Position numbers and translations under genes: made by a program
DNA from: Turnera subulata
Taxonomy: Eukaryota; Streptophyta; Magnoliopsida; Malpighiales; Passifloraceae
Assembly (NCBI GenBank): GCA_028386065.3
Contig: JAKUCV010003315.1
Location: forward strand, 1 to 64,000
Reading direction: 5' to 3'
DNA length: 64,000 bases
In this document: positions 1 to 11,613 of the stretch, piece after piece
How the letters are laid out: each line of letters opens with the position of its first letter
How positions within the stretch are numbered: position 1 is the stretch's first letter
The notes under the pieces: model-generated
Databases searched by the model: none
Told to the model about the DNA's origin: nothing
The model's input: the letters and a program-made list of their open reading frames with translations, nothing else

Positions 1-459
1 AATCAGCAATCTGCTGGACTATTATATAAGGCAGAAGTTTCAAATCAAAAAGCGTTGCATCTCTATCCATAACCATCTAAAGATCGGACAAATTAGTACA
101 CGAGTCATAGGCACTCCTTTCTACTATCAATATTTCTTCTCAATCGTTTTGAAAAGACTTGCATGACAATAGTCCATGTCATACATTAAAAGATGCCAGC
201 TCACAAGCTAACATACACTTATACGTCCATAAGTTGTTTGAAATTATTATAACATATCACCATCAAACACTAAAACACTCATGGTAAGAGCATTTTTGGA
301 CTGCAAACAGCGCCATAGTCATAGCAACACATGAATTAAAAACAGCTTATGCAAACTTATCTTCAGGTTAAAAGGTAAAAATTCAACCCAAAGTAGTTGA
401 GAGAGGGAGAAAATAGAGAAAAAGATACATTGAACTGAATTATTGAGGAGCAAACATAC

Positions 460-1518
460 CATTGATTCCGATCTTAGTCTTTCCACCGCTTGATGATCCT
501 AAGAAACAAAACCAACAAGTCAATAAAAGAAAACTCCAGCTTGGAAAAGCAAAACAAAACATCCGAAGATAAACAAATAAGCATTCACCAATTTGAAGTC
601 TGTAGATGTCTTACTCAGAACTGTGGGGGGCAATTCGGTGGCCGTAGCCCTGATGGGTTGGATGCTCCTTGCGCTGCATGTCCTGTGCAGTTGAACAAGT
701 TCCCACATCAATTCCCCAATCAAACAAAAAAGACAAATTAATCTAAATATTTGCAGAATTAAAAAGGAGCTGAGAGTATCGAGATATTACTGCAAGGAAG
801 AGGAGGCGCCGAAGATGCTCTTTGAAGAGTTGAGATTCCGGTTAACCGCAACGCTCGTTACCTAATGTGTGTAAAAAAACAGAGGAAAACAGAGAGATTA
901 ACGGTTGTATTTAGAAGCCAAATAAAAAAACAGCAAAAAACTACCACTAATACATGTCGTTGTTTTTGTACGTTAACAGTTGCCAGCCATAAACACTCGA
1001 TACTCACAGATCTCTCTCATTTCATTATTTTCTAGTATCCAGTTGCTTACTGGATTTTACAAAGACGAGAGTAAATCCTTAAAAAAAAAAAAGGAACAAA
1101 AACCACAACCAAATTATTCATCCGATAACGGAAGTTTTGAAAAGAATAATATATAAAAAGGAAATAAATTATGCCACTTCAGTCACCGAGCAGGAAAACG
1201 GGGGGAAAAAAATATATTTATAAGAAAAATCTTAAAGCTAATAAGTAACGGCTCATTACTTTTATTTGTTTGCAATTTCCATATCTAAACTCATTTTCTC
1301 ATCGCTTAACTCATTTCCTCTCACCGGTCTCACCAACCAAACAGAAGGCAAACAAAGATCAAAACCAAAAAACAAATTGAAAAAAAAAAAGAAGAAGAAA
1401 AAACAAACAGAGATGCAAGGGATACCTTGAAAGGATCGGAAGGTGAAAGAGAGGAGGAGGAGGAGTGGAGGAGGGGGGCGGCGGATGCGGCGGATCTGAC
1501 GAGACTGGAGAGAGCCAT
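460..1518 (-). CDS. GAPCP: Plastidial glyceraldehyde-3-phosphate dehydrogenase, first four coding exons (gene runs off the left edge)
   Basis: The enzyme oxidises glyceraldehyde-3-phosphate to 1,3-bisphosphoglycerate with NAD in the plastid glycolytic pathway. I read four exons on the minus strand: 1426-1518, 791-861, 615-682 and 460-498. All have GT/AG borders and compatible phases. Exon 1 starts MALSSLVRSAAS. The joined product continues through a Ser-rich transit peptide, then ARSIQPIRATATELPPTV, and reaches SSSGGKTKIGING, the start of the Rossmann NAD-binding domain. This matches the plant GAPCp family, which has a longer N-terminus than cytosolic GAPC. The next exon (expected FGRIGRLV) is not in the window; 1-459 looks like intron. 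Assignment to GAPCp rather than GAPC rests on the transit peptide and the linker. The catalytic domain cannot be checked here. Confidence 0.9.
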
Positions 1519-4436
1519 TCTGGTTGTTGATATGGCGAAATGTAGTTGGTGGTTGAGGTGTAAGTTGTTGATGTTGAGAGTGTTGAGCCCGCAACCAGAC
1601 GTAACTGACTCAAAAACCCTAAAAAGGAGGGGGGAAAGTATATCGATACGGCTTTTGAGGGTGGGGGGAGGGCCAAAACTGAAGAGAGGGAGGGAGGTTG
1701 GGTGTAAAATAATATATTATGGTATGGTGTCTTTTTGTTTTTTTTCTTTTGGTTAGGTGGCGTAGGGAGTAGGCTGGGCTATTGGGAAGTTTTTATAAAA
1801 CCATAAACAAACACACCAGACCCGCTACAAAATGCGTCAGCGGAGTTTCTTATGCACCCCCCAGCTACTACTGCACCTTCTTACTTTCTCTCTCCTCCTC
1901 CTCCGCTTCGCCCTCTCTCTCTCTCTCTCTCTCTAAACTTGTGGTACCGTCCCTGCGGGTTCTCGGTTGTTCACGTGTGCCTTACTTACGCTTCCAGATA
2001 TACTATTTTTTATGCCTCTAGATATTTTTTGGTTATTAGGGCCAACTAATTTTAGATTAAGATCTATTAAATCCATAATTAGAGAGGATCTTCCTGATAC
2101 TATTGCATATTCTATGTACAAAATTATAAAATCTTGATTTAAGACAATAAAGTTTTATATAGTAGGAAAGCCCACGGTTTAGACCTCCAATTTAAGAAAT
2201 CTACTTCCTAAGTCGTCTATGTAAAAAATTTAGAGGTTAAAAAGTTTACCTTACAAAAAACGAGTTATATTTTTTTTATTTCAGTAAGCACACCCCATAT
2301 TAATACTAGAAAAAACACATTTGCAAAGAGATTTTGACCCTGAATCTCTAAGTCAAATGCTTTATTCATCTTTTTATCTAATATCAATTCCCCAATATCC
2401 AACAAATTTGGGTCTTGGATTCGTAATTTATATCACAGTTGTTAACTTGCATGCTATTTTTTTTAAAAAAAAAATCAAACTATTGATTTTTGACATTACT
2501 AATGTATTATTTTGTATAAATTAACAATATCAATACTTTTCAAAAAAAAAAAGTAATTTTCCGTTAGGTTTAGCATTAGAGGGAAATCAAAATGGGAGAG
2601 TGGAAAGGCTTGATCTCAAATTAAAAGGAAAAACACAGAAAAGAGGGAGCGAGCTCATGGGGTCTGGATGGGATTGTGAGCAGAGTAATTCTGCGAGGTG
2701 TATCTTGTTTCTTTTTTTGTTTTCTTTTTTTGGTTAGAAGCAGCCAGGTGGATCTTCGAGGGGAGGAGCGACAGTGTAGGTCACGTACTATTTTACTAAC
2801 GTAGGTGAGGTTGTCGCGTAGTGTGGGTGTGAGCTGAGAAAACCCTGGCCACGTCCTCGAACGCCACGTCAGGCGGGCTTTGCTCTTTTGGAAGGCCTTT
2901 TTTGGATCTTTTCCCATTTCTAGATTTTCTTATTGGGCCCACGGGTATCGCATTCACGTGTCTCTCCTCTTGGTTCGGTGCTACTAGAATTCCCGCCCCT
3001 TTCCAATTAAAAAAAAAAAAGAAAAGAAAAGAAAAGCATCCCGGTCCTTTTTTTTTCATTGCTATTAAAACGGTTAAGGTTCGTTATTTTTGACGAAACA
3101 AAAAAAAATTGTTCATAAACATAATTATCCACCAAAAAATTTTGCAGAGTGATGAGTTATTCTAGTGTTGGAGGAACAACTAAATAGTTACAATCCTATA
3201 TTCGTGTCCGGAGCTGCATTATGTGGCCAGGATTGTTAAAGTTTGTTTGCATTTATTCTTCCTCTTTTTTCTTTTCTGAGAATCAAACATGTTTATTCTT
3301 AATTTTCCTTTTAATTATAAAAGGATTGCACATTCAGTTACAGTGTCTAAGTCTTCTAATAAAAATTTTCAATATACATAAGAACTTCAACTTAGACCTA
3401 CCTAATGTAACCACTACTAGGAAGTAACCCCACATCAATATTTATTTTTGTATGCTTGTTGATATACCTCTTAGTTTTACAAGGCCAATAGGGTTGTTTC
3501 AATTTCTTACCGTCCTTAATTCTGTAGGGCGACAAAAACGGTAGCGTATGAGGGTAGAGTACTGTGTGTGATGGACGGGTGGTTCGAAGTGTGGGGACGG
3601 GTGATTCTAGAATTGGGCGTTGAGGAGGGGTTGGGAAAGAGGGATTCACAGACAGGCACGGCAGCGTAAAGCCAACGCATTGAATTGAAGTGTCCTTTTC
3701 ATTCTTCTGCTTTTCCCCAAGTTTTCATGGGAGATGGGACATAGCCAAACAGAAGAAATGACGAATGAGGATTTTATAATATTCTCTCAAAAAGAAAAAT
3801 ACAAAGAAGAAGAAAAATCTCACATGTTGGTTGTTGGGAACAAAATGCTATACGGAACTTATACGTTCTCGTATTGAGGTGAAAACAAAAAAGCTTTATG
3901 AAACCAAGATGAGAACTTGGCATAATATTTTTATCTTCTTCTTCTTCTTTTTGTTTCTGCAAAAAACAGTCTCACTTTCCTTGGTGAATTTCTTATTTTT
4001 TTCTTGAAACGAATTAAAAATAAATGGAATATAAAGATTTCGTGCGAGGTCATTCATCTTATGTTCTAACTTTGAAGTTAGAAATATGCTATTGAACACT
4101 GCGTTTTTTTTTTTTTTGCCTGAAAACAAATATCCTTCCATTAACTTCCAATAAAATCGTTACATAATAAAATGCCAAGCTGCCTAGGTGGACACTGCGT
4201 TTTTGGCCTGAGGGTTTGCTCAACCCAGTGATTTTTGTAACATCATACAAAGGGAATCTCCCTCCTTCCTTTCATTGAATGAAAGTTTGATGCAATCTTC
4301 CAAAAAGAAAAACTTTGAAGATTTCCTGAAAGCTGATGTATTCTATACCAGTACCCGGAGAATTAATTACTCTTTCAGTGCTCCTCTTGAGAAGGACACT
4401 TCAATTCAAGCTGATGTATCATAAGCATTTTCAAAG
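1519..4436. other. Upstream region of GAPCP and intergenic DNA
   Basis: No gene is supported here. The first 200-400 bp next to GAPCP is expected to hold its promoter and leader. A CT microsatellite lies at about 1912-1934. The rest is AT-rich with homopolymer runs, and its short reading frames have no recognisable domains. I see no clear repeat boundaries in this stretch. Confidence 0.6.
1912..1934. repeat. (CT)n microsatellite
   Basis: About 23 bp of uninterrupted CT dinucleotides lies some 400 bp upstream of the GAPCP start codon. Pyrimidine tracts are common in plant promoters and leaders; no function is claimed. Confidence 0.85.
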
Positions 4437-5313
4437 TGTTTGACTAGGGATGGCAACGGGGCGGGGAATTAGCGGGTAGAGTAATCCCCGCCCCGCCCCG
4501 CACACCATACGTTCCTCCCCGTTCCGCCCCGCTCCCCGCACGCGGGGGAAAATATATCCCCGTCCCCGCACCCCGCGATCCCCGCGGATCCCCATTCCCC
4601 GCACCTCAAGTAACTGTTTTGATTTTTTGGACAAAAAAGATAGATTTTTTGGGACAAAAATGGCAGATCCCCATAAATCCAATACAAAATTTTTTGATAC
4701 TAAAATCCAGTGCAGATAACATAATAATAAAAACCGTCACATCTTTATTGCAATGTTCTTACACAAATACAAAAAAATTAATTATAATACAACAAAATAA
4801 ACCGAAATCCGCCTATTTTTATAACGGGTTTTACAAAATAAAATACAACAAATTAAACCGGAATCCGCCTAATGAAGATCCATAACTATAGGCTCGGAAA
4901 AATTACATGGCCGCCAACAGATCTGATCGAAAACTTCAAACCACGGATAGATATGCTCGAAAACTTCAAGACCTGCACACCATCCACTAGATCTGTTACA
5001 AAACCAACAAATCCAAGCACCACTAACTCGATTAACCATAGATCTTCGGCAAAACAACACACAGAAAAAATACAAACACAAAAGAGGAAGACGGGTCCTT
5101 ACCCGTCAAAGCCACACACGGCTGGAGCACAAAGGTCGTGCTCAGAACAACCTCGAGCCTCACCGGAACACAGATCGAAGCCGTGTCAGGCTGGGTAGCC
5201 GCACCGGCGCATCAAAACCACCTCGATTCGAAGAAGATAGCCGCGAACTACCACCATCGACCTTGGCTCGCCGGAGTCGCATCCCTCGCCATCAACACAA
5301 CCGAGGCTCGCCT

Positions 5314-7964
5314 TGTAACAACCCGGGTAAAAATTTGGATTTTTACCGGGACTGTAGAAGTCGTTTTACCGTGATTTACTATTGAATTAATCTAGGGTAA
5401 TTAATTCAAGGTAAATCAGGAGTCGTTTTTCGAAACCGAGAGTTTTCCCGCGCTCGTGATTTTCCCGCGGATTTTTCGAACCTAAGTTGGTATTTTTCGG
5501 GTTTCGGAATTTCTCGAAAAATCACACTGGAAAATAGCTAAGGAGTTATCGGTTATTTTCTGGACCGGATCGGACTCGCCCGTAATATGGACGATTTGCA
5601 TTATTGCTCACATGCTTAATAGTAAAAAGGAAAAAAAAAACCAGTTTAAAGCCGGTGGAAAGGAACCAGGAGAGGAAGAGAGGAAAGAAAAGAAGAAGAA
5701 AAAAAAGAAGAAGAAAGAAAGAAGAAAAAGAGAAAGAGAGGGAGAGGAAAAAGAAAAAAAGAGAGAAAAAAAAAGAAAGAAAAAAAAAGAGAGGAAAAAT
5801 AATTGAAACCGGGAAAAATAAAATCTGAGGGAAATAGAAAAGAAAAGAAAAAAAAAGAAAAAGGAAGGGGAGGGGAAGAGCAGCGCCGGCCACCGCCACC
5901 TCGCGCGCCTCCACCACAGCACCACCGCCTCGCCGCCTGTCCTCTCCTCCTTCGCACCTTAGCGCCGCGATCCAGCCGACGTCGCTCCTCCCCGTAGCCG
6001 TCATCGCCCTCCTCTTCCTCACCGATGCACCGGACGACCCGACGAGCATTTGCGGGTCCACCACCGTGACTCGCAGCCGCCCTGCGATCTCGCGTCGTGC
6101 CGCCTGCAGCTGCGTACGCCGCCGCTACCGTCGCCCGTGCCGTGCTCAGCCGTCGCCGTCGTCTGCTGGACCAAGGTGAGCAGCTGCAGCAGCAGCCACG
6201 GGTCCGGGTCTGACCCGGATTGTGTTGGTGTTGGTCTTTTTCGAACGGGTCAAGCCGCGGGTCGTGGGTCGCGGGTCATAGGGGCGATGGGCCGAGCTTT
6301 GGCATGGGCCGTGATTGGGCTATTGCCTTGGCTTGGACCTCTGCTCCTGGGCCTGACCTATTGGGCTGTTCTGGGCTGGGCATGGGCTTACTGTTCATGG
6401 CCCAGTCCAGTAAAAAAAAAAAGAAGAAATAATATATATGTATTTATTAATTAATCGGGTATATAATTTTGAAAAAAAATTATATATTTATTTTGAGAAA
6501 ATTATGGGCAATATAATTCTGGTATTTTTTTTGGAAAATATAAGCTAAGGAAATAATTGGTATTTTGAATATTAAAATATTTTAGAAATATTAAATAAAG
6601 GAGATAATTAATTTTACACATGAAATTTTGGAAAAATATATATATACCTTGAAAATAATTTCTGAAAATTTAATATGTATTTTAAAAATTAAAGTTAATT
6701 ATATTTTGTGTTGGAAAATACTATTACTATACATATTTAGAAAAAGATAAACACTATATATATTTTCTAGAAACTATAAATAGGTTATTATTTTTCTGGA
6801 AAAATTATGGAGATTATTATTTTGAGAAATTATAATTATCTTATGAAAATATTTTAAAAAGAGTTTTAATTAAAGAATGGTACCGAAATTATCTTCGGAA
6901 ATACGTACGGTAAATATTTTCGGTAAATGATAATAATAAAAGATGAGTAACCGGGATGGGTATATTTCGTAAATTGGCATCATAGTATACCGATTATGTG
7001 CATTTATGTGAGCATGTTATTTTGTTGTATAGGTTTGATATCGAACAATTCCTGTGAAACCGGCTTTGGACCGATTGATGTTTCCAAAGTGGAGTAATCG
7101 GCTAAGGTGAGGTTAAGTAAATATTTATTTACATCCCGTGATATCAAGTTGCTGTTTGTTTACTGTGTTCAATGATGCTGGTATGATACTTTGTGGCTGT
7201 GTGTGGTTTGTTGTGTGATGAATTGAGATGATAATTGTTGCCGTTGATGTTGTGTAATTATTATTGTTGTTGATATTATTGATGATGTTGGGATTTGTGG
7301 ATATAAGTGAGATTGTTGCTGTTGTTGACTGTAGAATTGTGTGAGTTGAGTACCGGAGGTACTATTATATAACTTGTGATAGGGGCCCTAAAAATAAAAT
7401 TGGAATAGTTTGTCTAGAATCACCAGTGTGTATTTAAGGTTCGGGAGAACCTTGGTTAATTGTTGTGTTGTGACTTGGAATAGTTACGGTGTATGTATAT
7501 GTATATTTGCTTATGGGTTTACCCGGTGGGCACTTCGGACTCACCCCTCACCTGCGGGCTTTCATCCCGTAGGTTGAGTTATTTGTGGTTCAGGTACATT
7601 GCATTCCAGACAGGCTGCGGCGTTATCCCTTGTACAGGACTCGGATCCATTAGTTGCATCATGGGTTGCATACAGAGTCATTGTGAGTCATTAAGTCTTC
7701 CGCTGTGCTGTTTATTTTGCCGTTGGGCCGTAGGGCTATATTGTAGTTGCTTACAGTGTTTATGTGAGTTAAAGTCTTCCGCTGTGCATATTATTATTGT
7801 TGTTGGGCCATTGGGCCGGTTTTATTATTATTGATGTTTGTTATTTTGGGCCGTTGGGGCCGAGTTGTTGTTGTACACACTGTATGTTGAGTCATGTTGG
7901 GTTGGGTCGTCACAGTTCCGGCACGTGTTTACTGTGTACGGTAAATACGGGTCGGGGCGCTTCA
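5314..7964. mobile_element. Solo LTR (probably Ty3/gypsy) inside the hAT element
   Basis: This 2,651-bp insertion begins TGTAACAACCCGGG and ends GGGGCGCTTCA, so it has TG...CA termini. It is flanked by a perfect 5-bp duplication CGCCT at 5309-5313 and 7965-7969. The inner hAT copy shows the empty site, reading GGCTCGCCTCGACTTC without interruption. No gag-pol, primer-binding site or second LTR is present, so this is an LTR left by recombination. The TGTAACA... start is common in plant gypsy LTRs; that family call is inference. A purine-rich stretch (about 5660-5880) and a GC-rich stretch (about 5880-6180) give long but meaningless reading frames. Confidence 0.88.
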
Positions 7965-8052
7965 CGCCTCGACTTCTCCGCCTCACGATCAAGAGAGAGG
8001 GGTAAGTAAGGAAGGGGGTTAGGGGGTTACCGTGGAGGGAGGGGGGCCGTAC

Positions 8053-8232
8053 CTGGCAGCGGGCGTCGCGGAGGGACAGGATGTGCCGGACGAAGCCGTC
8101 GAAGGCCGGGAAGGAATGGTTGTCGAAGAGGAGAGTCGGGAACTGAGGAGGAGGGAGAGGACAGTGGTGGCGGAGAAGGAGGGGAGGAGGGTTATCGGCC
8201 CGAGCAGGTTTGGGAGAAGAGAAGAGAAGAGA
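8053..8232 (-). pseudogene. Captured F-box/LRR-like gene fragment in the outer hAT
   Basis: The minus strand here reads FPTLLFDNHSFPAFDGFV followed by RHILSLRDARC and then a potential splice donor (CAG|GTACGG at 8053/8052). The LxFDxxSFxxFxxFVxxxLSLRD pattern resembles the region after the F-box in plant F-box/FBD/LRR proteins. There is no complete F-box, start or LRR region, so this is a transposon-captured fragment, not a gene. A second copy lies in the inner hAT element. Confidence 0.5.
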
Positions 8233-8286
8233 GCGTGAGGAAGAGAAGAGGATTAGTGTGCGGCTAGGGCAGAGCAGGTTTGGGAC

Positions 8287-9725
8287 TAGGGATGGCAACG
8301 GGGCGGGGAATTAGCGGGTAGAGTAATCCCCGCCCCGCCCCGCACACCATACGTTCCTGCCCGTCCCGCCCCGCTCCCCGCGATCCCCGCGGATCCCCAT
8401 TCCCCGCACCTCAAGTAACTGTTTTGATTTTTTGGACAAAAAAGATAGATTTTTTGGGACAAAAATGGCAGATCCCCATAAATCCAATACAGAATTTTTT
8501 GATACTAAAATCCAGTGCAGATAACATAATAATAAAAATCGTCAAATCTTTATTGCAATGTTCTTACACAAATACAAAAAAATTAATTATAATACAACAA
8601 AATAAACCGAAATCCGCCTATTTTTATAACGGGTTTTACAAAATAAAATACAACAAATTAAACTGGAATCCGCCTAATGAAGATCCATAACTATGTGCCC
8701 GGAAAAATTACATAGCCGCCAACAGATCTGATCGAAAACTTCAAACCACGGATAGATATGCTCGAAAACTTCAAGATCTGCACACCATCCACTAGATCTG
8801 TTACAAAACCAACAAATCCAAGCACCACTAACTCGATTAACCATAGATCTTCGGCAAAACAACACACAGAAAAAATACAAACACAAAAGAGGAAGACGGG
8901 TCTTTACCCGTCAAAGCCACACACGGCTGGAGCACAAAGGTCGTGCTCAGAACAACCTCGAGCCTCACCAGAACACAGATCGAAGCCGTGTCAGGCTGGG
9001 TAGCCGCACCGGCGCATCAAAACCACCTCGATTCGAAGAAGACAGCCGCGAACTACCACCATCGACCTTGGCTCGCCGGAGTCGCATCCCTCGCCATCAA
9101 CACAATCGAGGCTCGCCTCGACTTCTCCGCCTCACGATCAAGAGAGAGGGGTAAGTAAGGAAGGGGGTTAGGGGGTTACCGTGGAGGGAGGGGGGCCGTA
9201 CCTGGCAGCGGGCGTCGCGGCGGGACAGGACGTGCCGGACGAAGCCGTCGAAGGCCGGGAAGGAATGGTTGTCGAAGAGGAGGGTCGGGAACTGAGGAGG
9301 AGGGAGAGGACAGTGGTGGCGGAGAAGGAGGGGAGGAGGGTTGTCGGCCCGAGCAGGTTTGGGAGAAGAGAAGAGAGCGTGAAGAAGAGAAGAGGATTAG
9401 TGTGCGGCTAGGGCAGAGCAGGTTTGGGACTTGGAAGATTTAGGGTTTTCTTTTTGTATGTGGGCAGTGTGTGTGGCTCAGGAAATGACCAAAATGACCC
9501 TGTTAAAAATAAATCTATTAACACTGTAGGGATAAATTTGTCATTTCAAATTTTGTGGGGCCCCGCGGGGCGGGTAACGTGATCCCCGCCCTGCCCCGCG
9601 AATTACCTTCGGGTACAAAAATCCCCCCATCCCCCGCCCCACGGGGCAAAAAAAATCCCCGCCCCGCCCCACTAGTGGGGAATCCCCGCGGGGATCCGCA
9701 GAGATGGAGAATTTTGCCATCCTTA
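8287..9725. mobile_element. Inner hAT copy inserted into its own family member
   Basis: A second element starts TAGGGATGGCAACGGGG at 8287 and ends TTTTGCCATCCTTA at 9725. Perfect 8-bp duplications TTTGGGAC flank it (8279-8286 and 9726-9733). It is 1,439 bp and nearly identical to the outer element with the LTR removed. It has the intact pre-insertion site for the LTR, and contains the target sequence (GGTTTGGGACTTGG) into which it inserted in the outer copy. Its right terminus has one change (CCTTA instead of CCCTA). Confidence 0.92.
9202..9385 (-). pseudogene. Captured F-box/LRR-like fragment, second copy (inner hAT)
   Basis: This is the same FPTLLFDNHSFPAFDGFV reading as at 8053-8232, with small substitutions (for example VLSRRDARC in place of ILSLRDARC). 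It shows the fragment was already part of the transposon before the two copies separated. Confidence 0.48.
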
Positions 9726-10031
9726 TTTGGGACTTGGAAGATTTAGGGTTTTCTTTTTGAATGTGGGCAGTGTGTGTGGCTGAGGAAATAACCAAAATGA
9801 CCCTATTTAAAAAATAAATCTATTAACACTGTAGGGGTAAATTTGTTATTTCAAATTTTGCGGGGCCCCGCGGGCCGGGTAACGTGATCCCCGCCCCGCG
9901 AATTACCTTGGGTACAAAAATCCCCCCATCCCCCGCCCCACGGGGCAAAAAAATTCCCTGCCCCGCCCCACTAGCGGGGAATCCCCGCGGGGATCCGCAG
10001 AGATGGGAATTTTGCCATCCCTATGTTTGAC

Positions 10032-10898
10032 CAAATAAAAAGAAGAAAAAAGGCATTTTCAATTCAAGTGTGCCACACGAGGGCGGCTTTGCTGTATTAC
10101 ATTTACATATTAGGATTCTGAAAATTCTCTTGTGGCACTAGTGGGATGATTTTATTTTATTATATCGCTTCCAAATCCAAACATGTCTTTCATTTACATT
10201 AGAATAAATATCCTACCGACTGATTTAATAATCTCTTCATGTTGTTTCACTCTTCACCTCTTACGGTGGAGCTCAACATAATTTTCATATATCCTGCTTT
10301 TAGAAACTCAAATATACATTCTTACAAAATTGCCACGCTACTTAATGGTTAACTGTGCCAAAATATCATATGGTATACCATGTTTTTACATTTAACTGGA
10401 AAGATCTTCTAACTAAAATTTCTTACATTTAACACAACAATTTAAAATTGCAAGATCACATTTACGGTACATAAAATACCATGTATTAGTAAGAAGCTGT
10501 GCAATACATCTTCTCTCGCGACGACGACCATGAGTCACCGCTACCTCTACTTTTGTTCTATGATGATACAAAAATAAGCAATTGACCCGGATGAAGAAAC
10601 CAAAGAGAAAAAGAGTGTGTGTCTAAAACAAGGAAGAAGAAAAAAAAGGTCAAAAGAATTTGGGAGACTCCGGTCAGCGATGGAGAGAACAGCGTGGCAA
10701 ATGCCAAGTGTCACTCCTCTCAACAATCCACCCGAAACGCAGGGAGAGACAGCGACCCTGAACCCAACATCACCTTACCTTTCAATATTAGCACCAAATC
10801 AATCCCACATAAAAAAATAATAAAAAAAATTAATCTGCTCTCTTCTGTTTCCATCTCTCCGTGACCAGAAACAACCGCAACTCCCCTAATTCAAGCTG
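10032..10898 (+). promoter_or_regulatory. Upstream region and untranslated first exon of the SLT-like gene
   Basis: No coding sequence is supported. The hAT nest ends at 10023. The likely transcript leader lies at about 10830-10898, ending in a donor-like junction CTG|GTATGTG at 10899. The transcription start cannot be placed from sequence alone. Confidence 0.4.
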
Positions 10899-11586
10899 GT
10901 ATGTGATAAAAATACGTTCTTTATTGTAGCACAGTGGTGGTGCTGGGTGTTTATGATTCATGCGAATGTTAATGTCCGTCCTGTTGGAATTGTGAAATGA
11001 ATTATTGGTAGAAATGTCTTTTTCTTTTTTGGTTTTTGATGTTTCGTTGTTTAACTTATATTTTGTATGTTTGTGAAAATCTGGATTGTATAAACATCTT
11101 CTGTTGTTCAAGTCGCACAAAGTCAAATATTCTTTGATTCCAAGTATTATACTACAGGGCACATTGGGTTGCTTTGTTTAGTGTTTATGTTTTAATAATA
11201 AAATTTGCTGGGACTTAAAATTTAAGCTTTTTGGATTGATAAAACAAAGTTGTTAGCTTTCTGGCACTCAAAGATCGATGGACTTGCACAGGCGTTTATG
11301 AAATGATCTCCTTTCAGTTTCGGGGGATAATCTGTAAATATAATGTAAGGTTGTGTTATGTTATGATGTTATCATTGTTGTTAATTTCTTAGTCCGAGAA
11401 GTCAAGTGTGCCTGATCGATAGTGATCTTGACGGTAGAGAGGCACACTTTGTTCTCATGGTTTTGTTGTTTGAGTTTCTCCTCTGCGGTGAATTTTTTTT
11501 TTTTTTTCAAAAGGAGGAAGTATCTGTGAAGATTTTCTTTATACGGGTTCTTGAATTTGAAATGAGTCTTCCCTTTTTGCTGGCAG
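10899..11586 (+). other. Probable 5'-leader intron of the SLT-like gene
   Basis: GTATGTG at 10899 and TGGCAG ending at 11586 bound a T-rich stretch with no open coding frame. The exon that follows carries the ATG 27 bp later. The call is inferred from splice signals only. Confidence 0.45.
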
Positions 11587-11613
11587 TTGCTGTCTTAGTA
11601 TCAGAAGACTAGG

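Larger units (their letters stand above)
4445..10023. mobile_element. Outer non-autonomous hAT element with 8-bp target duplication, carrying two later insertions
   Basis: The element starts TAGGGATGGCAACGGGG and ends TTTTGCCATCCCTA, which are inverted termini. It is flanked by a perfect 8-bp direct repeat TGTTTGAC at 4437-4444 and 10024-10031. Eight-bp duplications and these termini fit the hAT superfamily. GC-rich subterminal runs of CCCCGC and GCGGGG motifs occur at both ends. No transposase is visible. Removing the solo LTR (5314-7964) and the inner hAT copy (8287-9725), each with one target duplication, leaves about 1.48 kb, matching the inner copy apart from a 37-bp length difference near the left end. 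The internal sequence is gene-derived in part (see the F-box-like fragment). Confidence 0.92.

Noticed and set aside
4619..5198. Paired reading frames in the left half of the hAT element (88, 108 and 70 aa)
   Set aside because: They recur in the second hAT copy at 8424-9003 as repeat sequence, with no domain or transposase motif.
5546..6064. 172-aa minus-strand reading frame
   Set aside because: It is a translation of the GA-rich tract and GC-rich block within the solo LTR; composition only, with no domain.
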